DNA from: JAJDZL01 sp965220665
GTDB lineage: Bacteria > Pseudomonadota > Gammaproteobacteria > Arenicellales > JAJDZL01
NCBI GenBank assembly: GCA_965220665.1
Contig: CBDCQQ010000005.1
Location: forward strand, 1,736,001 to 1,800,000
Direction of reading: 5' to 3'
Length of the DNA: 64,000 bases
This document shows positions 44,457-53,834 of the stretch, piece by piece; positions within the stretch are counted from its first letter, which is position 1, and each line of letters begins with the position of its first letter. Position numbers and translations under genes: made by a program. Under the pieces are notes generated by a model, which saw nothing but the letters and a program-made list of their open reading frames with translations, did no database searches and was not told where the DNA came from.

Positions 44457-45850
44457 TGTTTTTTTGAGTTCACGATTGAGATAAATGAGGAATTATTTTG
44501 AAGCTGTTCGATTAATCTGTTCTGAAGATTTTCGAAACCTCCATTGCTCATAGTTAAGACTGTATCACCGCTTGCAAGTTCCCTAGATACTGACGCAAGC
44601 AGTGATTCAACCGAATCAAATATGAAGAAATCATCACGATCTAAATCTCTGTCGTTCCAAACGACATTGGGTGCTCGGTACATATAGACCTGATCTGCCA
44701 GGTCAAATGCGTCAACCAAATTCCGGCCGTGTATACCCATCCTCATCGTATTGGATCGCGGCTCAAAAATAGTGATGACCCGTTTAGGATGATCAATTTT
44801 TGAAACGGCATCGATGCTTGCACGAATGGCAGTAGGATGATGAGCGAAATCATCATAGATTTTGATCCCGTTAACTTCCGCTAGCAGTTCGAGCCGTCGT
44901 CTGACTGGCTTGAAGTGACACAAAGCTTCTATCGCGGTCTCGACCTTTACACCGACCTCGCACACAGTGGCGATCGCTGCAAGCGCGTTCGCGGTGTTGT
45001 GTTGTCCTGGTATGTTCCAGTTCAAATCAACCGATCCGTGCACCGATGAGTGGATATGGGAGTGTAGGTAGTCTTCGGACTGTGAATCAACATACCAGTC
45101 AGCTTCTCGATTACCGGAAGTGCTGAAGTTCACGATCGGCGAAACCGAACTTCGATTGACGACTTCTCCGAGTCTGGAGTCATCGAAATTTGCTACGGTA
45201 CGTCCGGACGATGGTAGGGTACGAATAAAGTATTCAAACTGTCTTTCAATATCTTCAATTGAATTAAAGATATCCGCATGATCAAATTCCAGATTCAGTA
45301 AAGTAGCGATTCTGGGCCGATAGTGAACAAATTTTGAACGTTTATCGAAATAGGCGGTGTCATATTCGTCGCTTTCAATCACAAACCACTTACCGTCGCC
45401 AATGCGAGCTGCATCTGAAAAATTTTGCGCAACGCCTCCGATCAGATAACCAGGTGACAGACCTGCATAATCAAGCATCCAGGCAATCATGCTAGTCGTT
45501 GTTGTTTTCCCATGTGTTCCTGCGACTGCAATTACTTTTCGATCTCTCAGAACGTTCTCATAAATCCATTGCGGGCCCGAGGTATAGTACATACCCCGAT
45601 CAAGCATTGCATCAACTTCCGGATTCGATCTGCTGATGGTATTTCCAACCAGCACCAAATCGGGCCGATGATTAAGGTGGTCGGGGTGATAACCAGTTGA
45701 CACGTCTATATTTTGCTCGGCCAGCATAGTACTCATGGGTGGATAGGCATTCAGGTCGGATCCGGATACCTGAAACCCGAGATCGCGTGCCAGCAATGCA
45801 AGATTACCCATGAAAGTACCACAAATTCCGATGATATGAATATGCTTCAT
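44453..45850 (-). CDS. mpl: UDP-MurNAc:L-alanyl-gamma-D-glutamyl-meso-DAP ligase
   Basis: Recycling ligase that joins salvaged tripeptide to UDP-MurNAc. Mur-ligase fold: N-terminal HIIGICGTFMGNLALLA, then the ATP loop VAGTHGKTTTTSMIAWML, GVAQNF and the Mpl-specific ESDEYDTAYFDKRSKFVHYR. 465 residues. Start overlaps the upstream membrane-protein stop by 4 bases and its end overlaps dsbA. Together with amgK/murU elsewhere in the window it shows cell-wall recycling. Confidence 0.96.
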   Translation of the reverse strand: MKHIHIIGICGTFMGNLALLARDLGFQVSGSDLNAYPPMSTMLAEQNIDVSTGYHPDHLNHRPDLVLVGNTISRSNPEVDAMLDRGMYYTSGPQWIYENVLRDRKVIAVAGTHGKTTTTSMIAWMLDYAGLSPGYLIGGVAQNFSDAARIGDGKWFVIESDEYDTAYFDKRSKFVHYRPRIATLLNLEFDHADIFNSIEDIERQFEYFIRTLPSSGRTVANFDDSRLGEVVNRSSVSPIVNFSTSGNREADWYVDSQSEDYLHSHIHSSVHGSVDLNWNIPGQHNTANALAAIATVCEVGVKVETAIEALCHFKPVRRRLELLAEVNGIKIYDDFAHHPTAIRASIDAVSKIDHPKRVITIFEPRSNTMRMGIHGRNLVDAFDLADQVYMYRAPNVVWNDRDLDRDDFFIFDSVESLLASVSRELASGDTVLTMSNGGFENLQNRLIEQLQNNSSFISIVNSKKQ

Positions 45851-46392
45851 TGGATTGGCTCAATTACTGGATCAACTGGTTGTCCTAGAGTCAGCAGTAC
45901 CATAATCGAAACAGCCAAATTGACTCCGAGGGCAATAAAAAAAGCACTGGCTTTTGATATTTCCAACGCTTCCTTGAAAATAAATGCAGAAATGACTAAG
46001 CTCCAGATTCCAAAAGGCGCAGTTGTGACTGCAAGCCAGAAAAAGCTTTCCGATTCCTGAGAAAAATTTGATGCGATGTAGATTGGAAAAAATGCAAGGC
46101 ATCTAACTACGCAAGTTGTTCCGTAAATTGCTGCAATGGTTTGACGCCAGCGCGCAATTCTGCGAGGTATGGCAAGTACTGCAGCCACCACAACACCCAA
46201 GACCAGCATTTGAAGAATAGCAAGCTGGATATTGTTGGAAAACGGTGCGGATACTTCCAGAAAGGCCGTTGAAAGCACGGCTGCGGCTGCTGAAACCAGC
46301 ACCATATAATTTGTTGCCGGCAGATTCTGCGGGTTATCCCGAAAAAAGGCAATTCTTACTGTAATTTGTATCGGGTTGTTATTGACAGCCAT
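45847..46392 (-). CDS. Multi-spanning membrane protein of unknown function, mpl operon
   Basis: 181 residues with five likely TM helices (about residues 27-45, 54-75, 84-106, 115-139, 148-171). Not recognised as a named family. Coupled to mpl by a 4-base overlap and so co-transcribed with mpl and dsbA. A role in envelope biology is an inference from context. Confidence 0.7.
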   Translation of the reverse strand: MAVNNNPIQITVRIAFFRDNPQNLPATNYMVLVSAAAAVLSTAFLEVSAPFSNNIQLAILQMLVLGVVVAAVLAIPRRIARWRQTIAAIYGTTCVVRCLAFFPIYIASNFSQESESFFWLAVTTAPFGIWSLVISAFIFKEALEISKASAFFIALGVNLAVSIMVLLTLGQPVDPVIEPIQ

Positions 46393-46748
46393 GAATCAAA
46401 CTAAATCGTTGATTAATCAATAGGTTGATCTCGAGTATTTTCGTAGATGCAATAGTCACGAATTTCAGTTGTTTGAAGTTACACGAAGGTTGCTGTGCAA
46501 ATTCAGGATAGTACTGCTGAGTTGATTCAACTCAGCTTGAACCAAATTGCTTAAAGGGGCTACGGACAAGAGTTTAGCAATTGATTCCCCAAAATCTTCT
46601 TTCGAAACTCAGTCAAAATGAAAAATAAGAACCGTTCAACCATGAGAATCCGGATGCACAAAATTATGCCACTGATTGTCATACAGAATCCAACTATATG
46701 TGAACACATAAAAGCTGATAGAGCATCGCAAACCGTCTGATTGAAAAT
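46393..46748. other. Divergent intergenic region upstream of rnd
   Basis: About 355 AT-rich bases. A 40-codon frame at 46618-46740 (+) has no family match or ribosome-binding site and is not called. Confidence 0.4.
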
Positions 46749-47897
46749 ATGAATAAGATAAATCAGCCAGTAACGGATCTGAACACGTTAGTCAGGTTAT
46801 GCGAAAGAATCAATGGTGAGAAGTACCTGGCAGTTGATACTGAATTTACGCGAACCAAAACATATTTTCCCAAACTTGAACTGATACAGATCGCAAGTGT
46901 CAATCTGATTTTCTGTGTCGATGTTCCCTGTATATCGGATTGGTCAAGTTTGAGAGATGTTGTTAAAGCTTCAGCGACTACTACAGTATTGCACTCGGCT
47001 GACCAGGACCTTGAGGTGTTGGCACAATACGATTTACTTCCTTTACGAATTCTTGACTCTCAGATCGCGGCTCAACTGTGCGGAACTCAGAAGTTATCGT
47101 ACAAAAATATAGTCAAGGAATACCTGGGTATTGAATTGACCAAGGATCAAACGCGTTCCAATTGGAGCAAAAGACCTCTATCCTCACCTCAAATTCAATA
47201 CGCACTGAATGATGTTCGGTACGTATTACCCATGTTTCAAGTCTTGCGCGATCAGCTTCAACAAATGGATAGACTGTCGTGGCTCTACGAAGAATCTGCT
47301 CGGCTGCTTGAACAATCTATTTGTAATCTTTCAGCAGATAACGCTTGGAAGTCTTTTTCTGGGGGTGCGACGCTTAACTTTCACGACCAGCAACTCGCAA
47401 AGCAACTTTTGATTTGGCGGGAGAAGCGAGCAAAATTGGTCAATCGACCTCGTCAGTGGATCATGTCTGATCACCAGATTGCTGATCTTGCAAGGAGTAG
47501 GCCACAATCCGTTCAAACCACTGCGCACATGCTCGGAAAAAAAACACATCGCATTCCTAAATGGGTATCAAGTGTTCAAGCTATGTTGAGTGCCAAAACA
47601 CCAAACACTCATATTCCGATTTGGATTTCGTGGAAAAGCCTCAATTCTGATCAGAAAAGACAGGTTGATGAACTGCTTGAGCAAATCAACCTGTTCGCTG
47701 CGGAATTTGAACTACCTGCATCACTTTTATGTACACGGCAGGAGGCGGTTGAGACGGTGTGTGGAGAATATAGTGCTCGTCTGTTTTCTGGTTGGAGATG
47801 GGAAATTGTTGGTTCCAAGATTGAGCCTTGGCTTGAAGAAAATGATTTGATGTGTGTTAACGTTCCTAAACCACTCGTACCGGAATTTCCGAAATAA
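46749..47897 (+). CDS. rnd: Ribonuclease D
   Basis: 3'-5' exonuclease that trims tRNA precursors. DEDD-type motifs: LAVDTEFTRTKTYFPKLELI, HSADQDLEVLAQYD and YALNDVRYVLPMFQ. A helical HRDC domain follows (about residues 205-290). 382 residues (E. coli 375). The 3' end overlaps the convergent fumarase gene by 32 bases. Confidence 0.95.
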   Translation: MNKINQPVTDLNTLVRLCERINGEKYLAVDTEFTRTKTYFPKLELIQIASVNLIFCVDVPCISDWSSLRDVVKASATTTVLHSADQDLEVLAQYDLLPLRILDSQIAAQLCGTQKLSYKNIVKEYLGIELTKDQTRSNWSKRPLSSPQIQYALNDVRYVLPMFQVLRDQLQQMDRLSWLYEESARLLEQSICNLSADNAWKSFSGGATLNFHDQQLAKQLLIWREKRAKLVNRPRQWIMSDHQIADLARSRPQSVQTTAHMLGKKTHRIPKWVSSVQAMLSAKTPNTHIPIWISWKSLNSDQKRQVDELLEQINLFAAEFELPASLLCTRQEAVETVCGEYSARLFSGWRWEIVGSKIEPWLEENDLMCVNVPKPLVPEFPK

Positions 47898-49386
47898 TTT
47901 CACGCCATTTTTGTGGACCGGTAATATGTACCGAATTGCCGTCGCTATCCACTGCAACAGTTACAGGCATGTCCTCAACTTCAAACTCATAAATTGCTTC
48001 CATGCCCAAATCCTCAAAAGCCAGTACTTTGGCCGACCGAATTGCTCTTGAAACCAGATAAGCTGCACCGCCTACGGCAATGAGGTAGACTGCTCCGTGT
48101 TTTTGGATTGCAGCCAGGCCGTCAGGTCCGCGCTCCGCTTTGCCAATCATCCCGATCAGTCCAGTTTTCTCAATTAATTCGTCCGTATACATGTCCATTC
48201 TGGTCGCTGTTGTCGGTCCCGCAGGCCCAACCGCTTCTTCGCCAACCGCATCGACCGGACCAACATAGTAGATAAACCGACCATTAAGGTCAACATTACC
48301 CGGCAATGATTCGCCGCGTGCAAAATACTCCAGCATTCTTTTGTGAGCAGCGTCTCTACCTGTCAAAATATTTCCTGAAATAAGCAGAGTTTCACCAATA
48401 GCCCAGTTTTGAATGTCGTCCTTTGTTACCGTATTGATATTGACACGGCGTGCGCCTGCAGTGTCCTGCACGATTCTTGGCCATTGGTCGAGAGAGGGAA
48501 TTGGTAACTGTGCCGGCCCAGTTCCGTCCAGACTAAAGTGAATATGCCGTGTAGCTGCACAATTCGGAATCAGACTCACAGGTAGAGATGCAGCATGCGT
48601 GGGATACTCCAAAACCTTTACATCAAGCACTGTAGTGAGACCGCCCAGACCTTGGGCGCCAATTCCCAGTTGATTCACCGCATCATACAGCTTGATTCGC
48701 AATTCTTCGGTTGGTGAGTTAGCTCCCCGTTCGAGTAATTCATGCATATCAATTGGGTCCATCAGAACTTCTTTTGCAAGAACAACGGATTTTTCAGGTG
48801 TACCGCCGATTCCAATTCCAAGGATTCCTGGAGGGCACCAGCCAGCACCCAGTTTCGGTACAGTATCCAGCACCCAATCTACAATATTTTGGCCGGGGTT
48901 AAGTACAGTCAGCTTGGCTTTGTTTTCCGACCCACCACCTTTTGCAGCCACTGTAATGCTGACTTCATCACCTTCGACCAGTTCTGTATGTAGTACAGCT
49001 GGGGTATTGTCTCGAGTATTCCTGCGAATGCCCCAAGGTGGATCGACTACCGAGGCTCGAAGGGGATTGTCCGGATTGAGGTAGGCTTGTCGAACCCCTT
49101 CGTCGACTAATTCTTGCAGCGAACGATCAGTATCCCACTGAACGTTCATGCCGACTTTGGCAAATACCACAACCACACCAGTGTCCTGGCAAATTGGACG
49201 ATGCCCTTCGGCTGCCATGCGAGAATTGATTAGAATCTGGGCAATTGCGTCTTTGGCTGCCGGTGACCTTTCGCGCTCATAAGCAGCGGACATTGCCCTC
49301 ACAAAGTCTGCCGAGTGGTAGTAGGAAATATGTTGTAAGCTGTCAGCGACGCTTTGGATCAGATGATCTGCTGAAATTCTTGCCAT
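47866..49386 (-). CDS. Fumarate hydratase class I (4Fe-4S)
   Basis: Iron-sulphur fumarase of the TCA cycle. 506 residues with three cluster cysteines in family context: Cys66 (RPICQDTGVVV), Cys184 (GAGWCPPGILGIGIG) and Cys276 (LIPNCAATRHIHF). The C-terminal domain has GPTTATRMDMYTDELI. Class I enzymes are oxygen sensitive. The nearest named relatives are FumA/FumB. It converges with rnd, and an IS lies upstream. Confidence 0.94.
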   Translation of the reverse strand: MARISADHLIQSVADSLQHISYYHSADFVRAMSAAYERERSPAAKDAIAQILINSRMAAEGHRPICQDTGVVVVFAKVGMNVQWDTDRSLQELVDEGVRQAYLNPDNPLRASVVDPPWGIRRNTRDNTPAVLHTELVEGDEVSITVAAKGGGSENKAKLTVLNPGQNIVDWVLDTVPKLGAGWCPPGILGIGIGGTPEKSVVLAKEVLMDPIDMHELLERGANSPTEELRIKLYDAVNQLGIGAQGLGGLTTVLDVKVLEYPTHAASLPVSLIPNCAATRHIHFSLDGTGPAQLPIPSLDQWPRIVQDTAGARRVNINTVTKDDIQNWAIGETLLISGNILTGRDAAHKRMLEYFARGESLPGNVDLNGRFIYYVGPVDAVGEEAVGPAGPTTATRMDMYTDELIEKTGLIGMIGKAERGPDGLAAIQKHGAVYLIAVGGAAYLVSRAIRSAKVLAFEDLGMEAIYEFEVEDMPVTVAVDSDGNSVHITGPQKWREIISEIPVRVV

Positions 49387-49542
49387 AGACAGATGTATCC
49401 CGATAAAGTGGAGCTTGACTATATTTTATTGGGACAGTATGCTCCAAACGATGTTCTAAGCTGAAGTTCTGACCCTTAGGGTATATTATCCCATCTTTAA
49501 ATCAAGCGCTTAGCGCATGAATCATTCTGTTCGAAATTAGCG

Positions 49543-51420
49543 TTTAGTGCCTACAAATCCACTTTGGTGCGCAATTGTTCGATTTCATCAAGCATCGCGA
49601 GTGCTTTTTCCTGCCATGCGCTGGCTCGGGTAACCACGTCAAATTCCACATCGCCGCCGGCAGCGCTGCACTGATTCCAGGCAATCGTCTGAAGATTCTC
49701 CATCACCGTGTCAAAACTGTGTGCCGCGGTGCCGTCAGGCAAGGTTTTTGTGGCAGCTTTCCGCAATGCCTCATCAGAACGGACTGCCGCCGCCACCGGG
49801 TCGCGGGTCTGCGCATCGGCTCGAAGCCGCTCATCCGCAAAAGTCAGCGGCCGCCACGCTTCGCACATATGCCAGGAAACATAGTAGGCAAGCATGCAGA
49901 TGAACAGATGCGCCCGCACCCGGTCAGCCAGGCGGTGATGAATCGGCCGCACCTGAAGATGCATCGTCTTGATGGTGCGAAACGCCCGTTCAACCTGACA
50001 CAGCGACTTGTATCCGCGTACGCACTCCGGTGCGCTCATCTCCGCGTTTGACACCGATGTGCGAATGACGTAGATGCCATCGAGATTGGCTTCCGCTTCA
50101 ATCTTCTGATGGTTTCGACGAAAACCAAACGATTCATCGCCAATCTCGCAGATGAAGTGTTTTTTCATCCTGTAGCGGTTGATCTGCTCACCGACCTTCA
50201 AGCCGATCTGATCGGCGCCTTGAAGCCGTTTTTCCTCAACCGCCTGACGAATCTGCTGCAGCTGTGCCTCGGTTGCCGCAAGCAGCGACTCACGCTTGTG
50301 CGCGCGGCGTTCCGCAAGCGCCCGATTGCGACACACCACCAGCCGCTCATCTGGATACTGCGGATGCTGCAGTTCAATCAGGCTTTCGGTGTCTTCAGCG
50401 TCAATGACACCGTCTCGCATCAGTTTTCGGATCGTCTGCGCCTTCAGCGCAGTTATCCAGGCAAAGTCAGGATACTGTCTGAGCGCTTCAATCTGGGCCC
50501 GGGCAATCATGCCGCGGTCGCCCACCAGCACAACCTTGGAAAGCGAAAAGCGCTGGTGCAGACGTCTCAGCTCAGCAGTGACGGTGGCCGTGTCAGCCAC
50601 ATTGCCCGGATGCACCGAGATCGAGACCGGCCGCCCGTAACGGTCGCACAGCAGTCCATAGTTGACCTGCATCTTTCCGCGCTTGCGGTCGCGGCTGTAA
50701 CCGAAACGCGCAAGCGCACAGCAGCTGCCTTCAAAATAACTGGAACTCAAATCATACAGCACCAGATCGCCGGCTTCCAGCAGCCTTTTCGCGAGCTTTC
50801 CCTGGATGCGGTTTTTCCGGTCCATCAGCCAGTCCATCGCCGCATACAGTTCATCGACCTCGGCGTCGCTGACTGCAAAGCGCTCGCCGATCGTGGTGGT
50901 GTTCCACCACCTGACGGTCGCCAGCTTGGTGTTCGGACGAATGATTCTTGCTGCGATCATCGCGAGCACAAGGTCGCGCTCGCGCGAGGCGGTCGAACTG
51001 ACAAGCTGTGGCAGCTCCAGCATCTCGAACGCTTTTTCCACCGCCATGACCGGTCCATGGATGCGGCTTTCGGTGATGCTGAACGCTTCGCTGGGCTCGA
51101 TCAGCGCTTTGCCGGCGAGATGGGCTTTGAGAAGCGCAACGCCTGAATCGCCGAGGCGGGTCAGATTGGCGATGGTGTTTTTCTGTCGTTTTCCGTTTTC
51201 GTCGATGTAGGTTTCCCGCAGCAGGTGGCAGCGGTGTGTTTTGCCTTTGTAGACAGAGGTGGTGGTGGAAATGTGCAAGGGATCTTTTTAGTGCCTATGA
51301 AATAATTGCTTATTGTAGCAGACATCTGCAGGTGATGTGCAGACAATTCGAGAATTAAAGCCGTTTTGAACTATGATGCAGACGGTAGACATGCATCATA
51401 AATTCATATTTAGTGCCTAC
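49543..51420 (-). mobile_element. IS1634-family insertion sequence with 12-bp direct repeats at its borders
   Basis: The transposase gene occupies 49551-51278. The sequence TTTAGTGCCTAC occurs in the same orientation at 49543-49554 and 51409-51420, bounding the element, with an 11-base copy at 51287-51297. I take the outer pair as a target duplication or element-associated direct repeat. A 9-bp inverted repeat (TATGATGCA / TGCATCATA) at 51372-51400 lies in the upstream part. Exact terminal inverted repeats could not be assigned. Confidence 0.55.
49551..51278 (-). CDS. IS1634-family transposase
   Basis: DDE transposase of the IS4/IS1634 superfamily, 575 residues. Visible catalytic context: Asp in VLYDLSSSYFEGSCC, Asp in VVLVGDRGMIARAQ, and Glu in CQVERAFRTIKTMHLQVRPI. 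GC-rich compared with host genes. The reading frame is intact, so it may be functional. Confidence 0.93.
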   Translation of the reverse strand: MHISTTTSVYKGKTHRCHLLRETYIDENGKRQKNTIANLTRLGDSGVALLKAHLAGKALIEPSEAFSITESRIHGPVMAVEKAFEMLELPQLVSSTASRERDLVLAMIAARIIRPNTKLATVRWWNTTTIGERFAVSDAEVDELYAAMDWLMDRKNRIQGKLAKRLLEAGDLVLYDLSSSYFEGSCCALARFGYSRDRKRGKMQVNYGLLCDRYGRPVSISVHPGNVADTATVTAELRRLHQRFSLSKVVLVGDRGMIARAQIEALRQYPDFAWITALKAQTIRKLMRDGVIDAEDTESLIELQHPQYPDERLVVCRNRALAERRAHKRESLLAATEAQLQQIRQAVEEKRLQGADQIGLKVGEQINRYRMKKHFICEIGDESFGFRRNHQKIEAEANLDGIYVIRTSVSNAEMSAPECVRGYKSLCQVERAFRTIKTMHLQVRPIHHRLADRVRAHLFICMLAYYVSWHMCEAWRPLTFADERLRADAQTRDPVAAAVRSDEALRKAATKTLPDGTAAHSFDTVMENLQTIAWNQCSAAGGDVEFDVVTRASAWQEKALAMLDEIEQLRTKVDL

Positions 51421-51557
51421 TATATCAAAAAGTCAGGCAGGGACTCTTAAAAGATGTGCGTTTGAAATCCGACACTTGCGACGGAAAAAAGCAATAATTG
51501 GGAGCAGAACTTCAGTCTAAGCATAACTGGAAGTGTAAGCGGAGAATGGAAGATATT

Positions 51558-53480
51558 TTATTTGTTGCTGGCTGTACTTTTCAGGGCTGAACGAATGCGT
51601 TGAAATCTCTCGTTGATTGATTCGAATTGTTCTTCAGGGACTGGTCCGGTCAACCAAAATTCAATCAGCAGATTTTTTATATCGTCCTCCGGGTCCGATC
51701 TTTCGGCTCGTTTCGTCATGACCTCATTGAGACGCATGACGTTGTACTGCATTCGCTCCTTGGCAAACGCCGATGGAGAATCGAGATCAGCCAACACCTC
51801 AAGTTGCAGACAAATACTCTTCTTTGCTTCTAGGTTTTCGTTCGTCAGATCTACAAACTTTGCATCGTCTGCTGAACCAGCTTCCAGCATGTCGCAAGCG
51901 GTAGAATAGCGATCTTGAATACGAGATTCAAACGGCCCACATTTGTCTGAAATACTCTCCCATTTCAGCTTACTTTCGTCAACAACTGAATTCGAATTGG
52001 TTGAATATTGAGCTCGTTCCAATGAATCACAAATCTGGGCCTTACTGTTGAGTAGTTGAAACAATGATTCAAGCTTCAATTTTTCAGCTTTTTTGGATAA
52101 TTTCCTGAACTTGGCAACTTCATTGTTGAATTCAGCTTCAAGCGAATCGGATTTGCCTTTTCCAGAATGAGTCGTTTGTCTCCAACGTCGTTGAATATCA
52201 GATACTCTCGCAGAGGCTTCCTGAATTTCAGCTTGTGAAAATTGATTGACGGATTTGATCTCACTGATAAGCAACTGTCTCTGTTCTGTAATTTTCTTTC
52301 TTTGTTTGTCCCTTTCCTTGTGCATCTCTGCACGTCGCTGAAATTGCCGGTCGCAAGCACTTTTAAAGTCCGTCCAAAGTTGGTTTTCCTTTTTTTTGCG
52401 AGTACGGACAGCAACAGTTTTCCATTTAACTTGGTAGGACTTCGCCTTATCAATGGCAACCTTGATAGGTTGTGCATCAAGTTCATTCGCCTGTCGGATC
52501 AGTTCCTGGCGAAATTGAACACCTCTTTCGCGTTCTCGTTCAAGATGTGGTGCAAACTTACTGATCACTTCATCAAATCGAACGTTTGTGATATCCCAGT
52601 CTTTTTTGTTTAATGGAACAGCAGCTTTCCATTGTTTCTTCGACTGTCGGATCGCATTTGCAATAACTTCCCAGTCGGGTTTGTGTCCCCAATCCGTCGA
52701 GTCATAAAGACTTTCAAGATCTGCACAGATTTTTTTTCGAGCCTTATAGTTTTGTTTCCTCTGCTTCTTTTGGTTCTCAAAAAAAGCTTTACATGGAGCG
52801 AATGCTTCGTTGTAAGCGTCCGAAAAACTCTGCCGAAGTTTTTGATTTGGAAAATCGCCAGTCTTATTCCACTTATTCCACTGGTCGCGAATCGCTTTCA
52901 GTTTGTTGTGAAGGTCTTTTGGGTGCTCTTCGGATTCCTTGAGTGCAATAAGTTGCTCAATCAGATCCTGACGAGCCTGATTCATTCCCCAGTTTCGCCA
53001 TTTTTTTAGATTTTGAATCTCAAAACTGAGTGCATTCAGGTTTTTCTGTATTTTTTTGCGACTGTCTGGGTGGTAGTCGATATCATCCAACTTTTTGAGT
53101 CTCGCCTGGCACTGCTCGTAGAGTGATATGCACTCCCTCAACTGTCCGTTTTCAAGTGCTTTTCTCAGTTCTTTTGCGAGACTCTTTATATGTCTGTACA
53201 GGATATCCGGATCTAAAGAATTGCTATTTGACTCAGTTTCATTTGCGTCACTATCCGAAGATTCAGAACCGGAATCATCAGATGTAACCGGTACATTAGC
53301 TTTGGAATCGTTCGATTCCATCGCAGTCTGAATCTCATCAACTACTTTGGTTGAATCCTCTTCTTGAAGATCCTCCGATGGAGCGACTGACTCATCAGAC
53401 TTTGAACTCAAGCTCTCAGAGTTGGCAGAGGCGTCTGATTGATTGTTTAAATCCTTGGGATTGTCGATATCGCCAACCAT
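51558..53480 (-). CDS. DUF349 domain coiled-coil protein
   Basis: 640 residues. A low-complexity acidic, Ser/Asn-rich N-terminus (1-95) is followed by repeated helical DUF349 units (about 180-520) with recurring W..W-type signatures (IRDQWNKWNKTGD, SKKQWKAAVP, QVKWKTVAVR, VSDIQRRWRQT). It is highly charged and probably soluble and cytoplasmic. Functions of the family are poorly known. It stands between an IS and dinB. Confidence 0.85.
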   Translation of the reverse strand: MVGDIDNPKDLNNQSDASANSESLSSKSDESVAPSEDLQEEDSTKVVDEIQTAMESNDSKANVPVTSDDSGSESSDSDANETESNSNSLDPDILYRHIKSLAKELRKALENGQLRECISLYEQCQARLKKLDDIDYHPDSRKKIQKNLNALSFEIQNLKKWRNWGMNQARQDLIEQLIALKESEEHPKDLHNKLKAIRDQWNKWNKTGDFPNQKLRQSFSDAYNEAFAPCKAFFENQKKQRKQNYKARKKICADLESLYDSTDWGHKPDWEVIANAIRQSKKQWKAAVPLNKKDWDITNVRFDEVISKFAPHLERERERGVQFRQELIRQANELDAQPIKVAIDKAKSYQVKWKTVAVRTRKKKENQLWTDFKSACDRQFQRRAEMHKERDKQRKKITEQRQLLISEIKSVNQFSQAEIQEASARVSDIQRRWRQTTHSGKGKSDSLEAEFNNEVAKFRKLSKKAEKLKLESLFQLLNSKAQICDSLERAQYSTNSNSVVDESKLKWESISDKCGPFESRIQDRYSTACDMLEAGSADDAKFVDLTNENLEAKKSICLQLEVLADLDSPSAFAKERMQYNVMRLNEVMTKRAERSDPEDDIKNLLIEFWLTGPVPEEQFESINERFQRIRSALKSTASNK

Positions 53481-53834
53481 CGAAAATTAACATTGACTGT
53501 AAAGATAGAAAAAGGCGTCGTATTGCGAACGCCCGATTCATGGTGGTGAAATTAGGTGGTAGATTCTTTGTGTTGCAATTGTAATGAAACACTGACGAAA
53601 CTTCAACATCGACTATAGATCAGGCCAGTCGACTTTCCTTGTTTCGAGAGCATAAATTTTAATTTAATTTGATCGAAGGGAAGAATTTAATGATTTCAGC
53701 ATTTGACAACCATCGCAACTTTTCGAATTCGATGAGGAATCATGTCCGGATTCTATTGGCTGAACGGGAGGCGGTTTCTCAGGAAGTTCGGCACGCAAGG
53801 TGAAATAGACAGGCACTTAGTTTCGAATTTGAAA
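53481..53834. other. Intergenic region with a possible sspA-like fragment
   Basis: About 350 bases. A 37-codon frame at 53690-53803 (+), with AAGGGAAG before its ATG, ends NHVRILLAEREAVSQEVRHA. This resembles the N-terminal (S)HRVRIVLAEK segment of SspA/glutathione-transferase proteins, so it may be the leftover of a lost gene. Nothing else is recognised. Confidence 0.3.

Noticed and set aside
46618..46740. 40-codon frame upstream of rnd
   Set aside because: No family match and no ribosome-binding site; not the YcgL protein sometimes found there.
50109..51146. 345-codon frame on the plus strand
   Set aside because: Antisense shadow of the IS1634 transposase with biased composition and no recognisable domain.
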